DNA of 11,853 nucleotides from an uncultured Veillonella sp. (GTDB lineage Bacteria > Bacillota > Negativicutes > Veillonellales > Veillonellaceae): contig URPV01000038.1 of assembly GCA_900549805.1 (NCBI GenBank), forward strand, positions 1-11,853. Direction: 5' to 3'. Within the stretch, counting starts at the first letter, position 1. Every line of letters begins with the position of its first letter. The notes beneath the pieces were generated by a model. That model was not told the origin of the DNA. It saw nothing but the letters and a program-made list of their open reading frames with translations, and did no database searches. Below are positions 1 through 5,944 of this stretch, in pieces. A program made the position numbers and the translations under genes.

Positions 1-49
1 GTTTATCATATATCATAAACGACTAGCAATAATATACTTAGAGTCACAA

Positions 50-68
50 TTTTCCTCAGTTTTCCTCA
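50..68. repeat. Short tandem repeat of TTTTCCTCA
   Basis: Two copies of TTTTCCTCA (50-58 and 60-68) lie just after the stop codon of the AsmA-like gene. The 70 bases at the left edge hold no gene that I can support. No terminator hairpin with a U-run is visible for the AsmA-like gene inside the window, so its transcript may continue to the left. The repeat may be chance low complexity. Confidence 0.4.
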
Positions 69-70
69 AT

Positions 71-1672
71 TTATGGATTTTCATTGTTCCAACCAGCTTT
101 CATCTTATTGAGGTGATCTATAGTCCCCTTAAGACTACTCAAGGAAGACCGGAGTAGTTTAGCCTGTCCCATAAAATCTGAAAGCTCCTCCTTACCAGCT
201 TTCATAGCCTCTAAATCCCGCTTAATATCCTTAGTATTAGGTCCCACACCGGCAAGCGATTGTCGAGCCCTAACTACTTGGGCACTATCATCGCTTAAAA
301 CCTCTTGCGATAAGAATAGGTCTGATCCATTAGCCAAGAGTACATTTATAGGACCTAGCTTGAGATCTCCATGGTCTATGGTCAAGGCATTTGTAGTGAT
401 AGTAGTCCGACTAGTCTTTATGAGAACATCAAAGAAAGATAGGGTCTTATCCACATTATCAAAGACTCCTGTAATCTCTTCAATAGGAATAATGAAATAA
501 CGGCCAGGGCTAGACTTGAAATCACCGTATACATGCACAGGCCTCTTCTGCCCCTCTGATTCCATATGTATATTAGCATCGACGAAGACATCAAAATCTG
601 GGGTATGAAGAGCCTCGCTGGAGATGAGGCCTTGGGCTTGCCCAAGGATAGTATAGGCTCGACTATCTATATTATAGATACCCTGAGCCTTCAAACGGCC
701 ACCAAATACATCTGCCTCTACTTGATCAAAGGCCATGATTCCATTTTCGTAATGGACTCGGCCTGTTAAATTGGTAAAAGTTAAAGCCGGTATACGAAGA
801 ATGGGCATGGTCAACTCACCATTGGCCTGAGGCCGAGAAAGTGGTCCTGTCCAGTGGGTCAAGAGAGTCATTGTATCATGAACACTCCCAAAACCCAAAG
901 AGCCTGGATCCACAGCTAATGCATCCACCTGTAAGTCTAGGCTAGGAATATCCTTAGGCATCTTGGACAGGTCTATATCCCCCTTTATACGGACACCGTC
1001 ACCAATGGCATCCCCTTGAAACTTCCCAGAGGTTAAGTCTAGCTTGATAAAGTGATGGGTATTGATACGGACTTCTCCATTTACATCATTCAGACTATAA
1101 TTTCGATCGCTCTTATGAACATTGACAAGGCACTTATCCAAATACAGGGTGGCATTGATAAATTCTCCCTTCCAGTCTAAGTTTCTGAGTCTCCTTTCTA
1201 GGGCCTTCCCTTTTTCATCAGTTGACTTGGGCTTTGCTTGAAACTTATCCTTAGCGACAATATCCACGCCCAAATTATCATCGTCAAAGTCAGCGTTAAT
1301 TTGCGCCCCCTCCAAGTGGATTTCCCCCACCACGGAGGCCCCCACATGCCCCTTTATGACATCAGTCATAAGATCTAGGACACGGATTTTCATATAGCCC
1401 TCTGGAACTAGGAGTATCTGATCCCCATCCTGGTCGGTCCAAACTAAGTTTTTAAAGGATACTTTGCCAAAAACATTGGCCGAAATAGCCTCTACCTGAA
1501 TCTGCCCCCTCAGCATATGCTGATTAGTAGCCGTTTGATTAAAAATATGAGCCGCCCCTCGGCTAAGAATAAAGGCCAGACTAAAGTAAATCGCCACCAC
1601 AACTAGAAGAAAACCGACTAAAAACTTAGGTTCCCAATGGCTACGGAGCAAGCGCCCTATGCGGTTAATCAT
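71..1672 (-). CDS. AsmA/TamB-like single-pass envelope protein
   Basis: This is a 533-residue protein with a short basic N-terminus, one membrane segment at about residues 17-37, and then a long periplasmic part rich in beta-strand. The stretch GPLSRPQANGELTMP, followed by repeated units that end in GGRLKAQG, is typical of AsmA/TamB-like proteins. In that family the elongated beta-groove proteins span the periplasm and are linked to lipid or outer-membrane protein delivery. The last roughly 70 residues are charged and helical, probably a coiled coil. It is much shorter than a full TamB and lacks an evident C-terminal TamB domain, so the AsmA-like label is safer. An in-frame GTG four codons upstream, at 1684, is embedded in the Shine-Dalgarno sequence. 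I therefore start at the ATG at 1672, nine bases after AAGGAGGTG. The gene follows ompM but is separated from it by a terminator, so it is probably its own unit. The exact cargo cannot be read from the sequence. Confidence 0.8.
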   Translation of the reverse strand: MINRIGRLLRSHWEPKFLVGFLLVVVAIYFSLAFILSRGAAHIFNQTATNQHMLRGQIQVEAISANVFGKVSFKNLVWTDQDGDQILLVPEGYMKIRVLDLMTDVIKGHVGASVVGEIHLEGAQINADFDDDNLGVDIVAKDKFQAKPKSTDEKGKALERRLRNLDWKGEFINATLYLDKCLVNVHKSDRNYSLNDVNGEVRINTHHFIKLDLTSGKFQGDAIGDGVRIKGDIDLSKMPKDIPSLDLQVDALAVDPGSLGFGSVHDTMTLLTHWTGPLSRPQANGELTMPILRIPALTFTNLTGRVHYENGIMAFDQVEADVFGGRLKAQGIYNIDSRAYTILGQAQGLISSEALHTPDFDVFVDANIHMESEGQKRPVHVYGDFKSSPGRYFIIPIEEITGVFDNVDKTLSFFDVLIKTSRTTITTNALTIDHGDLKLGPINVLLANGSDLFLSQEVLSDDSAQVVRARQSLAGVGPNTKDIKRDLEAMKAGKEELSDFMGQAKLLRSSLSSLKGTIDHLNKMKAGWNNENP

Positions 1673-1681
1673 CCTATAGGA

Positions 1682-1690
1682 CACCTCCTT
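1682..1690 (-). promoter_or_regulatory. Ribosome binding site deciding the AsmA-like start
   Basis: AAGGAGGTG on the minus strand ends nine bases before the ATG at 1672. It overlaps the alternative GTG codon at 1682-1684, which therefore cannot be served by it. This favours the shorter reading frame of 533 residues. Confidence 0.75.
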
Positions 1691-1716
1691 TACAACACTG
1701 CCTTATGTATGACTAT

Positions 1717-1725
1717 ATTTTATCA
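1717..1725 (-). promoter_or_regulatory. Candidate extended -10 promoter for the AsmA-like gene
   Basis: The minus strand reads TGATAAAAT, an extended -10 of the form TGn-TAAAAT, about 45 bases before the start codon and just downstream of the ompM terminator. I see no good -35 box. The ten bases GTGATAAAAT recur in the dxs leader at 11370-11379, also in a promoter-like place. Confidence 0.35.
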
Positions 1726-1810
1726 CAGCCTTTTGCCTGGTCTTATTGCCTTAGAGCTAGACCTACCCCATCAATCCACCTCAAAAGATCCAATCTATCT
1801 CTAGAACAAG

Positions 1811-1840
1811 AAAAAACACCTAGCTAACGCTAGGTGTTTT
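1811..1840 (-). terminator. Intrinsic terminator of ompM
   Basis: A perfect 12-bp stem (1813-1824 with 1829-1840) surrounds the 4-base loop TAAC. In the minus-strand transcript it ends in an unbroken T6 run (1816-1811), the last four of which fall within the stem. It is the first such structure after ompM, about 155 bases beyond the stop codon. The A/T tails are nearly symmetric, so it could also stop transcription from the other side. Confidence 0.85.
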
Positions 1841-1994
1841 CTAGTAAAACATAGAAGGCTATTACATGTAGAGGTAATTGCATATAAATTTTGTGTAGAT
1901 TTAGACAGTCATAAGTAGATAGTAAGTAATTATGAATAGATATGAATGATTATGATTGTTTTTAAGTGATTAGGAGTTCTGTAAATGACTCAAA
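1841..1994 (-). other. Long AT-rich 3' untranslated region of ompM
   Basis: These 154 bases between the ompM stop codon and its terminator carry no ORF that I would accept. On the plus strand, three imperfect 10-base units beginning TATGAAT/TATGATT run from about 1931 to 1958. No other strong hairpin is visible. Confidence 0.5.
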
Positions 1995-3302
1995 CTAGAA
2001 CTTATAATTTAATTCTGCTCGATAGAATTCAGATAAATTATGACCCTTTTGGTCCTTAGAGTCGAATCCATAGTAGGCAGATAAACCTACATTCTTAGCC
2101 ACGGCATAATCTACAGTGGCCATCCAGCCCTTGTAGCCATTCTTACCAGCCAAGGTAGATCCCAAATCATAGGCTTGATTCCAAGTGGAACTTACAATAG
2201 GAGCCAAGGCCTTTTGGTTGAAGTACTGAGCTTTCACATCCCAGGTTCCCTTCTTGGACTGGTCATAATTACCGTAGCCAAGGCCAGCTACCCAAGCGGA
2301 AGACCCCAAGTCTTTAGCTGCATTATGATCATATTTCCCCTTGATCCATTCGCCGCCAACCCAGAACTTACTATAGTTGTAGTTAGCATTGAAACCATAG
2401 ACAGCCTTTAAATCATTAAGTGCCTGCACTGGTGTATTAAAGTGATCGGCTACACCTAAATAATAGGCGCCTACCGTTTGGCCCTTAGCTAGGTTACCAG
2501 CTGTAACTTGAGCTAGGCTAACATGTGCATTTTTCTCTGCATCAAGGTCCGCATCACGAACGGGGCCTTCAACCATAGACCCATAACCGACAACACCGGT
2601 TACATGCTTACCATCTGTAAGAATAGCGCCAACCCCATCGAAGTTATCATCATAAGCAAGGCCAGCCCCTACGGTTAATGGGAACCGACCACCGATCAGC
2701 GTAGCTTTTTTACCAAATTGATGAGCTACATAGACTTGATCAAAACGGGCTTGACCAGATTTATTACCGGTAGCGTCGCCGAATTCCATGTCATCGGAGG
2801 TCAAGCGGATAACTGCGGAGGTCTTATCATTAACCTTAGCATTAAATTGTACGCGACCCCGCATATCGAATTTGGAATGCTTGTTATAGGCATCATAGTG
2901 GCCATTATTCTTATTATTGCCCACATAACGGAGACGGACATCGCCAGTAGCCTTGATATTACCTACACGGTCTTCCAAGTTGGAAACACGTACACCCAAA
3001 TTGTTGAGTTCAGAAGAGAACTCATCAGCCAAGCGGTTAATCATAGCTTGTTGTTCCGCATTGGCCTTGTCTTGATTAGCCATAGCTTTGGCTACCATTT
3101 GTGCCATTTCGTAACGAGTGATGTTATTTTGGCCCTTGAAGGTGCCATCTGGGTAGCCGTTGATAATACCGGCATTAGCCAATTGTGCCACCGATTGATA
3201 CGCCCAAGAATCACTGGTTACATCAGAAAATGGATTTGCTGCAAAGGCAGTGGTAACCCCTACTAAAGCAGTAGCTGCAAAGAGAGCTGCAAATTGTTTC
3301 AT
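1995..3302 (-). CDS. ompM: OmpM-type SLH-domain outer-membrane porin
   Basis: This 435-residue protein is a major outer-membrane porin of the Negativicutes type, which also tethers the outer membrane to the cell wall. It has a signal peptide with likely cleavage after TAFA at residue 21. An SLH domain follows at about 23-73 (FSDV, WAY, ANAGIINGYPDGTF, ITRYEMAQM). A coiled coil comes next at about 77-116, and then a beta-barrel of about 320 residues that ends in AELNYKF. The terminal Phe is the usual Bam recognition signal. In this family the SLH domain binds secondary polymers or polyamine-modified peptidoglycan. The gene appears monocistronic, with its own promoter at 3514-3542 and terminator at 1811-1840. 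The Shine-Dalgarno sequence AAGGGG lies close before the ATG. Which OmpM paralogue this is cannot be decided here. Confidence 0.93.
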   Translation of the reverse strand: MKQFAALFAATALVGVTTAFAANPFSDVTSDSWAYQSVAQLANAGIINGYPDGTFKGQNNITRYEMAQMVAKAMANQDKANAEQQAMINRLADEFSSELNNLGVRVSNLEDRVGNIKATGDVRLRYVGNNKNNGHYDAYNKHSKFDMRGRVQFNAKVNDKTSAVIRLTSDDMEFGDATGNKSGQARFDQVYVAHQFGKKATLIGGRFPLTVGAGLAYDDNFDGVGAILTDGKHVTGVVGYGSMVEGPVRDADLDAEKNAHVSLAQVTAGNLAKGQTVGAYYLGVADHFNTPVQALNDLKAVYGFNANYNYSKFWVGGEWIKGKYDHNAAKDLGSSAWVAGLGYGNYDQSKKGTWDVKAQYFNQKALAPIVSSTWNQAYDLGSTLAGKNGYKGWMATVDYAVAKNVGLSAYYGFDSKDQKGHNLSEFYRAELNYKF

Positions 3303-3361
3303 TATGATTCCCCTTTCGATTCAATGGATACTCTCACAATCCATCTTTCGAAACACTAGTC

Positions 3362-3388
3362 TCCTCAATATATAGGCCTTATTGAGGA
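3362..3388 (-). promoter_or_regulatory. Leader hairpin of ompM
   Basis: A perfect 9-bp stem (3362-3370 with 3380-3388) closes a 9-base loop within the ompM 5' untranslated region, about 60 bases before the start codon. No U-run follows on the minus strand, so it is not a terminator. A role in mRNA stability or in binding a small RNA or protein is possible but inferred. Confidence 0.5.
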
Positions 3389-3479
3389 CTTGTTTTGAAT
3401 CCGCGGTACAAGAGATGAATAGACAAACACATACTCCAAGGGGAGTTTCCCAGTTTTCTCTCGCCTCGGCGCGCGCATA

Positions 3480-3495
3480 TGTGATATTTATCACG
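3480..3495. promoter_or_regulatory. CRP/FNR-family-like binding site in the ompM leader
   Basis: The sequence TGTGATATTTATCACG contains the perfect dyad GTGATA-TT-TATCAC. It matches the CRP-family consensus TGTGA-N6-TCACA at all but the last base. It lies about 12-27 bases downstream of the predicted ompM transcription start, a position that would suit repression. The regulator is not identified. Confidence 0.45.
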
Positions 3496-3513
3496 TTTTC
3501 TCTTGTTGGACCT

Positions 3514-3542
3514 ATCATAAACCTTAATTTTTCTTTTGTAAA
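3514..3542 (-). promoter_or_regulatory. Sigma-70-type promoter of ompM
   Basis: On the minus strand, TTTACA (3542-3537) and TATGAT (3519-3514) are separated by exactly 17 bases, and each box matches consensus at five of six positions. Transcription would start near 3507 and give a leader of about 205 bases. That leader contains the CRP-like box, a GC-rich patch at 3464-3477 and the 3362-3388 hairpin. No credible gene lies in the stretch 3303-3679. Confidence 0.65.
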
Positions 3543-3561
3543 CTATACTTGTATAGTTTAC
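3538..3561. promoter_or_regulatory. Perfect palindrome overlapping the ompM -35 box (candidate operator)
   Basis: Two perfect 11-bp arms, GTAAACTATAC and its reverse complement, flank a 2-base spacer. The promoter-proximal arm contains five of the six bases of the -35 box, so a bound dimeric repressor would block RNA polymerase. The length and symmetry fit TetR-, MarR- or GntR-type operators. I do not recognise the specific motif. Confidence 0.6.
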
Positions 3562-3616
3562 TTAAACATATGTTAGATTGTGTGCAACCATTAAACCTCA
3601 AAAACCATAAAACAAA

Positions 3617-3652
3617 AGAGCATATGACCTATTACAAAAAGTCATATGCTCT
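3617..3652 (-). terminator. Intrinsic terminator of the nfeD-floA operon
   Basis: A perfect 12-bp stem (3617-3628 with 3641-3652) surrounds a 12-base loop. In the minus-strand transcript it ends in TTTTGTTTTATGG. It lies 27 bases after the stop codon of the 187-aa gene and closes the three-gene operon before ompM. Confidence 0.85.
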
Positions 3653-3679
3653 AAAAAATTTAACTATACATTAGAAATC

Positions 3680-4243
3680 CTAGCGTCTTCTCATGGCCTT
3701 AGGCCTATCTAAGACCATGGACCAAAGGATCCCTTGGCGGAAGGAAGCCTTAGACAGGTCCCTTACGCCACCTATTTGCCCCCTCTTGATGGAGTCATCT
3801 CCAGTGGTATCTTCTTGGGAAGCGGCTTTCTTGATGTTAGCCATCTTAGCCCGCAAAGCTTGTTGGCGGGCTAATTCATCTCGATCTGCAGAGGCTTGAA
3901 CCGCTCGTTCAGCCGCTTGGGCTTGCTGATGGCGACGAAGGTCTTCTCGACTCAAATATTGGTCTTCCGATTGAAACTCAGTCTGTGCCTGCAAACTACC
4001 ATCATAGGACCCTTTCATTCCATCTACCTGATAGGAGTCGCCAGTCGGGTTTTGAGGCTCTTGGGATGGCTTACGCTCAATCTTAATGCCATATTCTCGC
4101 TCCATATCTTCCCAGGTCATCTGATTCCCAGCAGATGGCTTTGAAGAAGGTTTAGACTCCTTCTTACCAAGCTTGCCTACTAGACTGACAATAAGATAGA
4201 TAATAGCAAAGAGAATGGGCAAGTAATTCAATACATCTTCCAT
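3680..4243 (-). CDS. Unknown single-pass membrane protein, third gene of the nfeD-floA operon
   Basis: I do not recognise the 187-residue product. It has one N-terminal membrane helix at about residues 5-23, followed by a lysine- and serine-rich linker. A short segment TWEDMEREYGIKIE follows at 43-56. A charged, glutamine- and alanine-rich helical region at about 97-141 is probably a coiled coil. The conserved-looking C-terminal tail is FRQGILWSMVLDRPKAMRRR. No catalytic motif is visible. Similar tails of the kind 'ILSEILGPPKALR' occur in small membrane-anchored proteins of other bacteria, as I recall without a search. The gene starts 11 bases after the floA stop codon, with its ribosome binding site in that gap. 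It is almost certainly co-transcribed with floA and nfeD, so a role at the same membrane microdomains is the simplest inference. The tail probably faces the cytoplasm. Confidence 0.75.
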   Translation of the reverse strand: MEDVLNYLPILFAIIYLIVSLVGKLGKKESKPSSKPSAGNQMTWEDMEREYGIKIERKPSQEPQNPTGDSYQVDGMKGSYDGSLQAQTEFQSEDQYLSREDLRRHQQAQAAERAVQASADRDELARQQALRAKMANIKKAASQEDTTGDDSIKRGQIGGVRDLSKASFRQGILWSMVLDRPKAMRRR

Positions 4244-4257
4244 AAGAGGCCCTCTTA
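4241..4257 (-). promoter_or_regulatory. Stop/start hairpin between floA and the 187-aa gene
   Basis: In the transcript the floA stop codon UAA begins a 6-bp stem, TAAGAG with CTCTTA, around the loop GGC. The last A of the stem is the A of the downstream AUG. The hairpin therefore hides the Shine-Dalgarno GAGGG and the start codon, and a ribosome ending floA would open it. This suggests translational coupling, which is an inference from the sequence alone. Confidence 0.5.
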
Positions 4258-5229
4258 TTTACCCTCTTGGTCTTGACCAGAGAGGCTTTCACGCATCTTG
4301 GTATCAGCCATAATGTTATTCATATTATAATAGTCCATGACTCCCATATGGCCTTGACGAAGAGCCTCAGACAAGGCTTGTGGCACTTCTGCTTGTGCTT
4401 CTACAACCTTAGCTTGCATTTCTTGGGTATACGCCTTCATTTCTTGTTCCTTAGCAACCGCCATAGCGCGACGTTCTTCCGCACGAGCCTGAGCGATTTT
4501 TTTATCGGCTTCTGCTTGATCAGTCATGAGTTCAGCACCAATATTACGTCCTACATCCACATCAGCGATATCGATGGACAAGATTTCAAAAGCTGTCCCT
4601 GCATCTAAGCCCTTAGCCAATACCGTACGGGAGATGTGATCCGGATTTTCTAAGACATCCGTATGTTCTTCAGAAGAACCTACAGTTGTTACAATACCTT
4701 CTCCGACACGGGCAATGACGGTTTGTTCACCGGAACCACCAACCAGACGATCGATGTTAGCTCGTACGGTAACACGAGCACGTACGCGCAGTTCGATACC
4801 ATTCTTGGCCACCGCAGAAATGATAGGCGTTTCAATAACCTTTGGATTGACGGACATTTGCACGGCTTCCAATACATCACGACCAGCCAAGTCAATGGCA
4901 GCAGACCGTTCGAAAGTCAAAGGAATAGAGGCCCGTTCCGCCGCTATCAAGGCATCCACCACGCGGTTAACATCGCCACCAGCCAAGTAGTGGGCTTCCA
5001 ACTGGTTGACATTAACGGACAAGCCTGCCTTGTTAGCTTTCACCAAAGGCAAGACGATTTGGGTTGGATTAACCCGACGAAGGCGCATACCGACGAGGGT
5101 AAAGATGCCTACGTTAACACCGGCCGCCATAGCGGAAATCCAAAGGCCCAGTGGCACGAAATGCAAGAAAATCATGATAGCTACAATAAATAATACTGCA
5201 CCAATCAGTAGAGATGCTCCTATAACCAT
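4255..5229 (-). CDS. floA: Flotillin-like protein FloA
   Basis: This 324-residue protein is a bacterial flotillin of the SPFH superfamily. Such proteins oligomerise at the inner membrane and organise functional membrane microdomains. The first about 48 residues form a hydrophobic hairpin (roughly 3-24 and 28-48). The SPFH region follows, with RVNPTQIVLPLVKANKAGL (52-70), LEAHYLAGG (77-85), IDLAGRDVLEAVQMSVNPK (112-130) and RVTVRANIDRLVGG (152-165). Also present are the motif ARVGEGIVTTVGSS (173-186) and the helix AEADKKIAQARAEERRAMAVA (239-259). All are hallmarks of FloA (formerly YqfA). The length is normal for the family, near 330. The start is supported by AAAAGGAG upstream of the ATG. It lies 26 bases after nfeD, its usual partner. 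Confidence 0.95.
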   Translation of the reverse strand: MVIGASLLIGAVLFIVAIMIFLHFVPLGLWISAMAAGVNVGIFTLVGMRLRRVNPTQIVLPLVKANKAGLSVNVNQLEAHYLAGGDVNRVVDALIAAERASIPLTFERSAAIDLAGRDVLEAVQMSVNPKVIETPIISAVAKNGIELRVRARVTVRANIDRLVGGSGEQTVIARVGEGIVTTVGSSEEHTDVLENPDHISRTVLAKGLDAGTAFEILSIDIADVDVGRNIGAELMTDQAEADKKIAQARAEERRAMAVAKEQEMKAYTQEMQAKVVEAQAEVPQALSEALRQGHMGVMDYYNMNNIMADTKMRESLSGQDQEGK

Positions 5230-5255
5230 ATTTAGTCTCCTTTTACAAGATTACC

Positions 5256-5726
5256 TTAGTCTTCTGCTAGAGGTCTTACGATAGTTCGGCCTCCTATGAC
5301 CTTACTTACCACAATCGGTGTACCCGATTCAACAAATTCCCCTTCGGTCACCACATCCACAAATTGCCCATTAATGGATGCAATCCCCGCTGGTCGCAAG
5401 GTAGAATGCGCTGTCCCTCGCAAGCCCACTAGCTTGTTTTGCGTATCATTGGATACATAGCCATCAGCTGAATCAGACCGTTTTTTAAGGGTTAATTTAC
5501 GACCCATCCAAGAGTTAGGGAAGAAATTGATCACCCACAGGCCCAACAAGAATACAAGAAGGCTAATGACCACCATCCAGAGGACACCATCAATGCCACC
5601 GCCACTGATATCATAGATTCCGTACATGAGAACTACGTAGCCAATGACGCCTAGGATACCACCAGGAATCACGCATTCCAAAACCAGTAAGGCCAGGCCC
5701 AATAAAATAAAAGCCATTGCGGTCAT
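5256..5726 (-). CDS. NfeD family protein, short form
   Basis: This 156-residue protein has three to four membrane segments within about residues 4-69 and a C-terminal OB-fold-like domain at about 95-153 (LVGLRGTAHSTLRP, VDVVTEGEFVESG, IVRP). NfeD proteins are encoded beside SPFH genes across bacteria, and the OB domain is thought to act with the flotillin. The ClpP-like serine protease region of long NfeD proteins such as B. subtilis YqeZ is absent, so this is a short non-proteolytic form, intact rather than truncated. The start is set by the strong site AAGGAGGTG, just before the ATG at 5726. It is the first gene of the operon and has its own promoter. Confidence 0.9.
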   Translation of the reverse strand: MTAMAFILLGLALLVLECVIPGGILGVIGYVVLMYGIYDISGGGIDGVLWMVVISLLVFLLGLWVINFFPNSWMGRKLTLKKRSDSADGYVSNDTQNKLVGLRGTAHSTLRPAGIASINGQFVDVVTEGEFVESGTPIVVSKVIGGRTIVRPLAED

Positions 5727-5769
5727 AGGTTCACCTCCTTCATAAATTTAAATGATAGCTCATATCACT

Positions 5770-5798
5770 ATTATACTATCTTTTCACGCCCTTTTAAA
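5770..5798 (-). promoter_or_regulatory. Promoter of the nfeD-floA operon
   Basis: On the minus strand, TTTAAA (5798-5793) and a perfect TATAAT (5775-5770) are separated by 17 bases. The transcript would start near 5763, about 37 bases before the ATG. A loose dyad TGATA-N5-TATCA spans 5753-5767, around the predicted start site. Confidence 0.65.
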
Positions 5799-5892
5799 AG
5801 CTTGTTCCCCTCACAAATTTCTCCATCGAGTAAGACCAAAAGAGCCTATGAGAGTCTATATTATTCAGGAAAAAGAAGATATAAAAATAGGC

Positions 5893-5925
5893 AAAGGGAC
5901 CGGTTCTACTAGAACCGGTCCCTTT
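5893..5925 (-). terminator. Intrinsic terminator of the trmB-ftsW-uraA cluster
   Basis: A perfect 15-bp GC-rich stem (5893-5907 with 5911-5925) surrounds a 3-base loop, 19 bases after the uraA stop codon. The U-run is short on the minus strand (TTT, then GCCTATTTTT), so termination is likely but may be incomplete. It lies about 95 bases before the nfeD promoter. Confidence 0.8.
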
Positions 5926-5944
5926 AATAGATACCTATATCCCT

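Noticed and set aside
1..20. Imperfect palindrome GTTTAT-N8-ATAAAC at the left edge
   Set aside because: Only six bases per arm pair without interruption, in very AT-rich sequence, and its target gene would be outside the window. It is too weak to call an operator.
2718..3266. 182-aa open frame on the plus strand
   Set aside because: It lies wholly antisense to the ompM coding region, has no ribosome binding site and no family features. It is a shadow of a real gene.
3321..3576. Short open frames of about 65 aa on both strands in the ompM leader
   Set aside because: They overlap the promoter, palindrome and leader elements, lack ribosome binding sites and have no protein-like pattern.
4663..5193. 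176-aa open frame on the plus strand
   Set aside because: Antisense to floA, whose protein sequence is clearly conserved. The opposite frame has no recognisable content.
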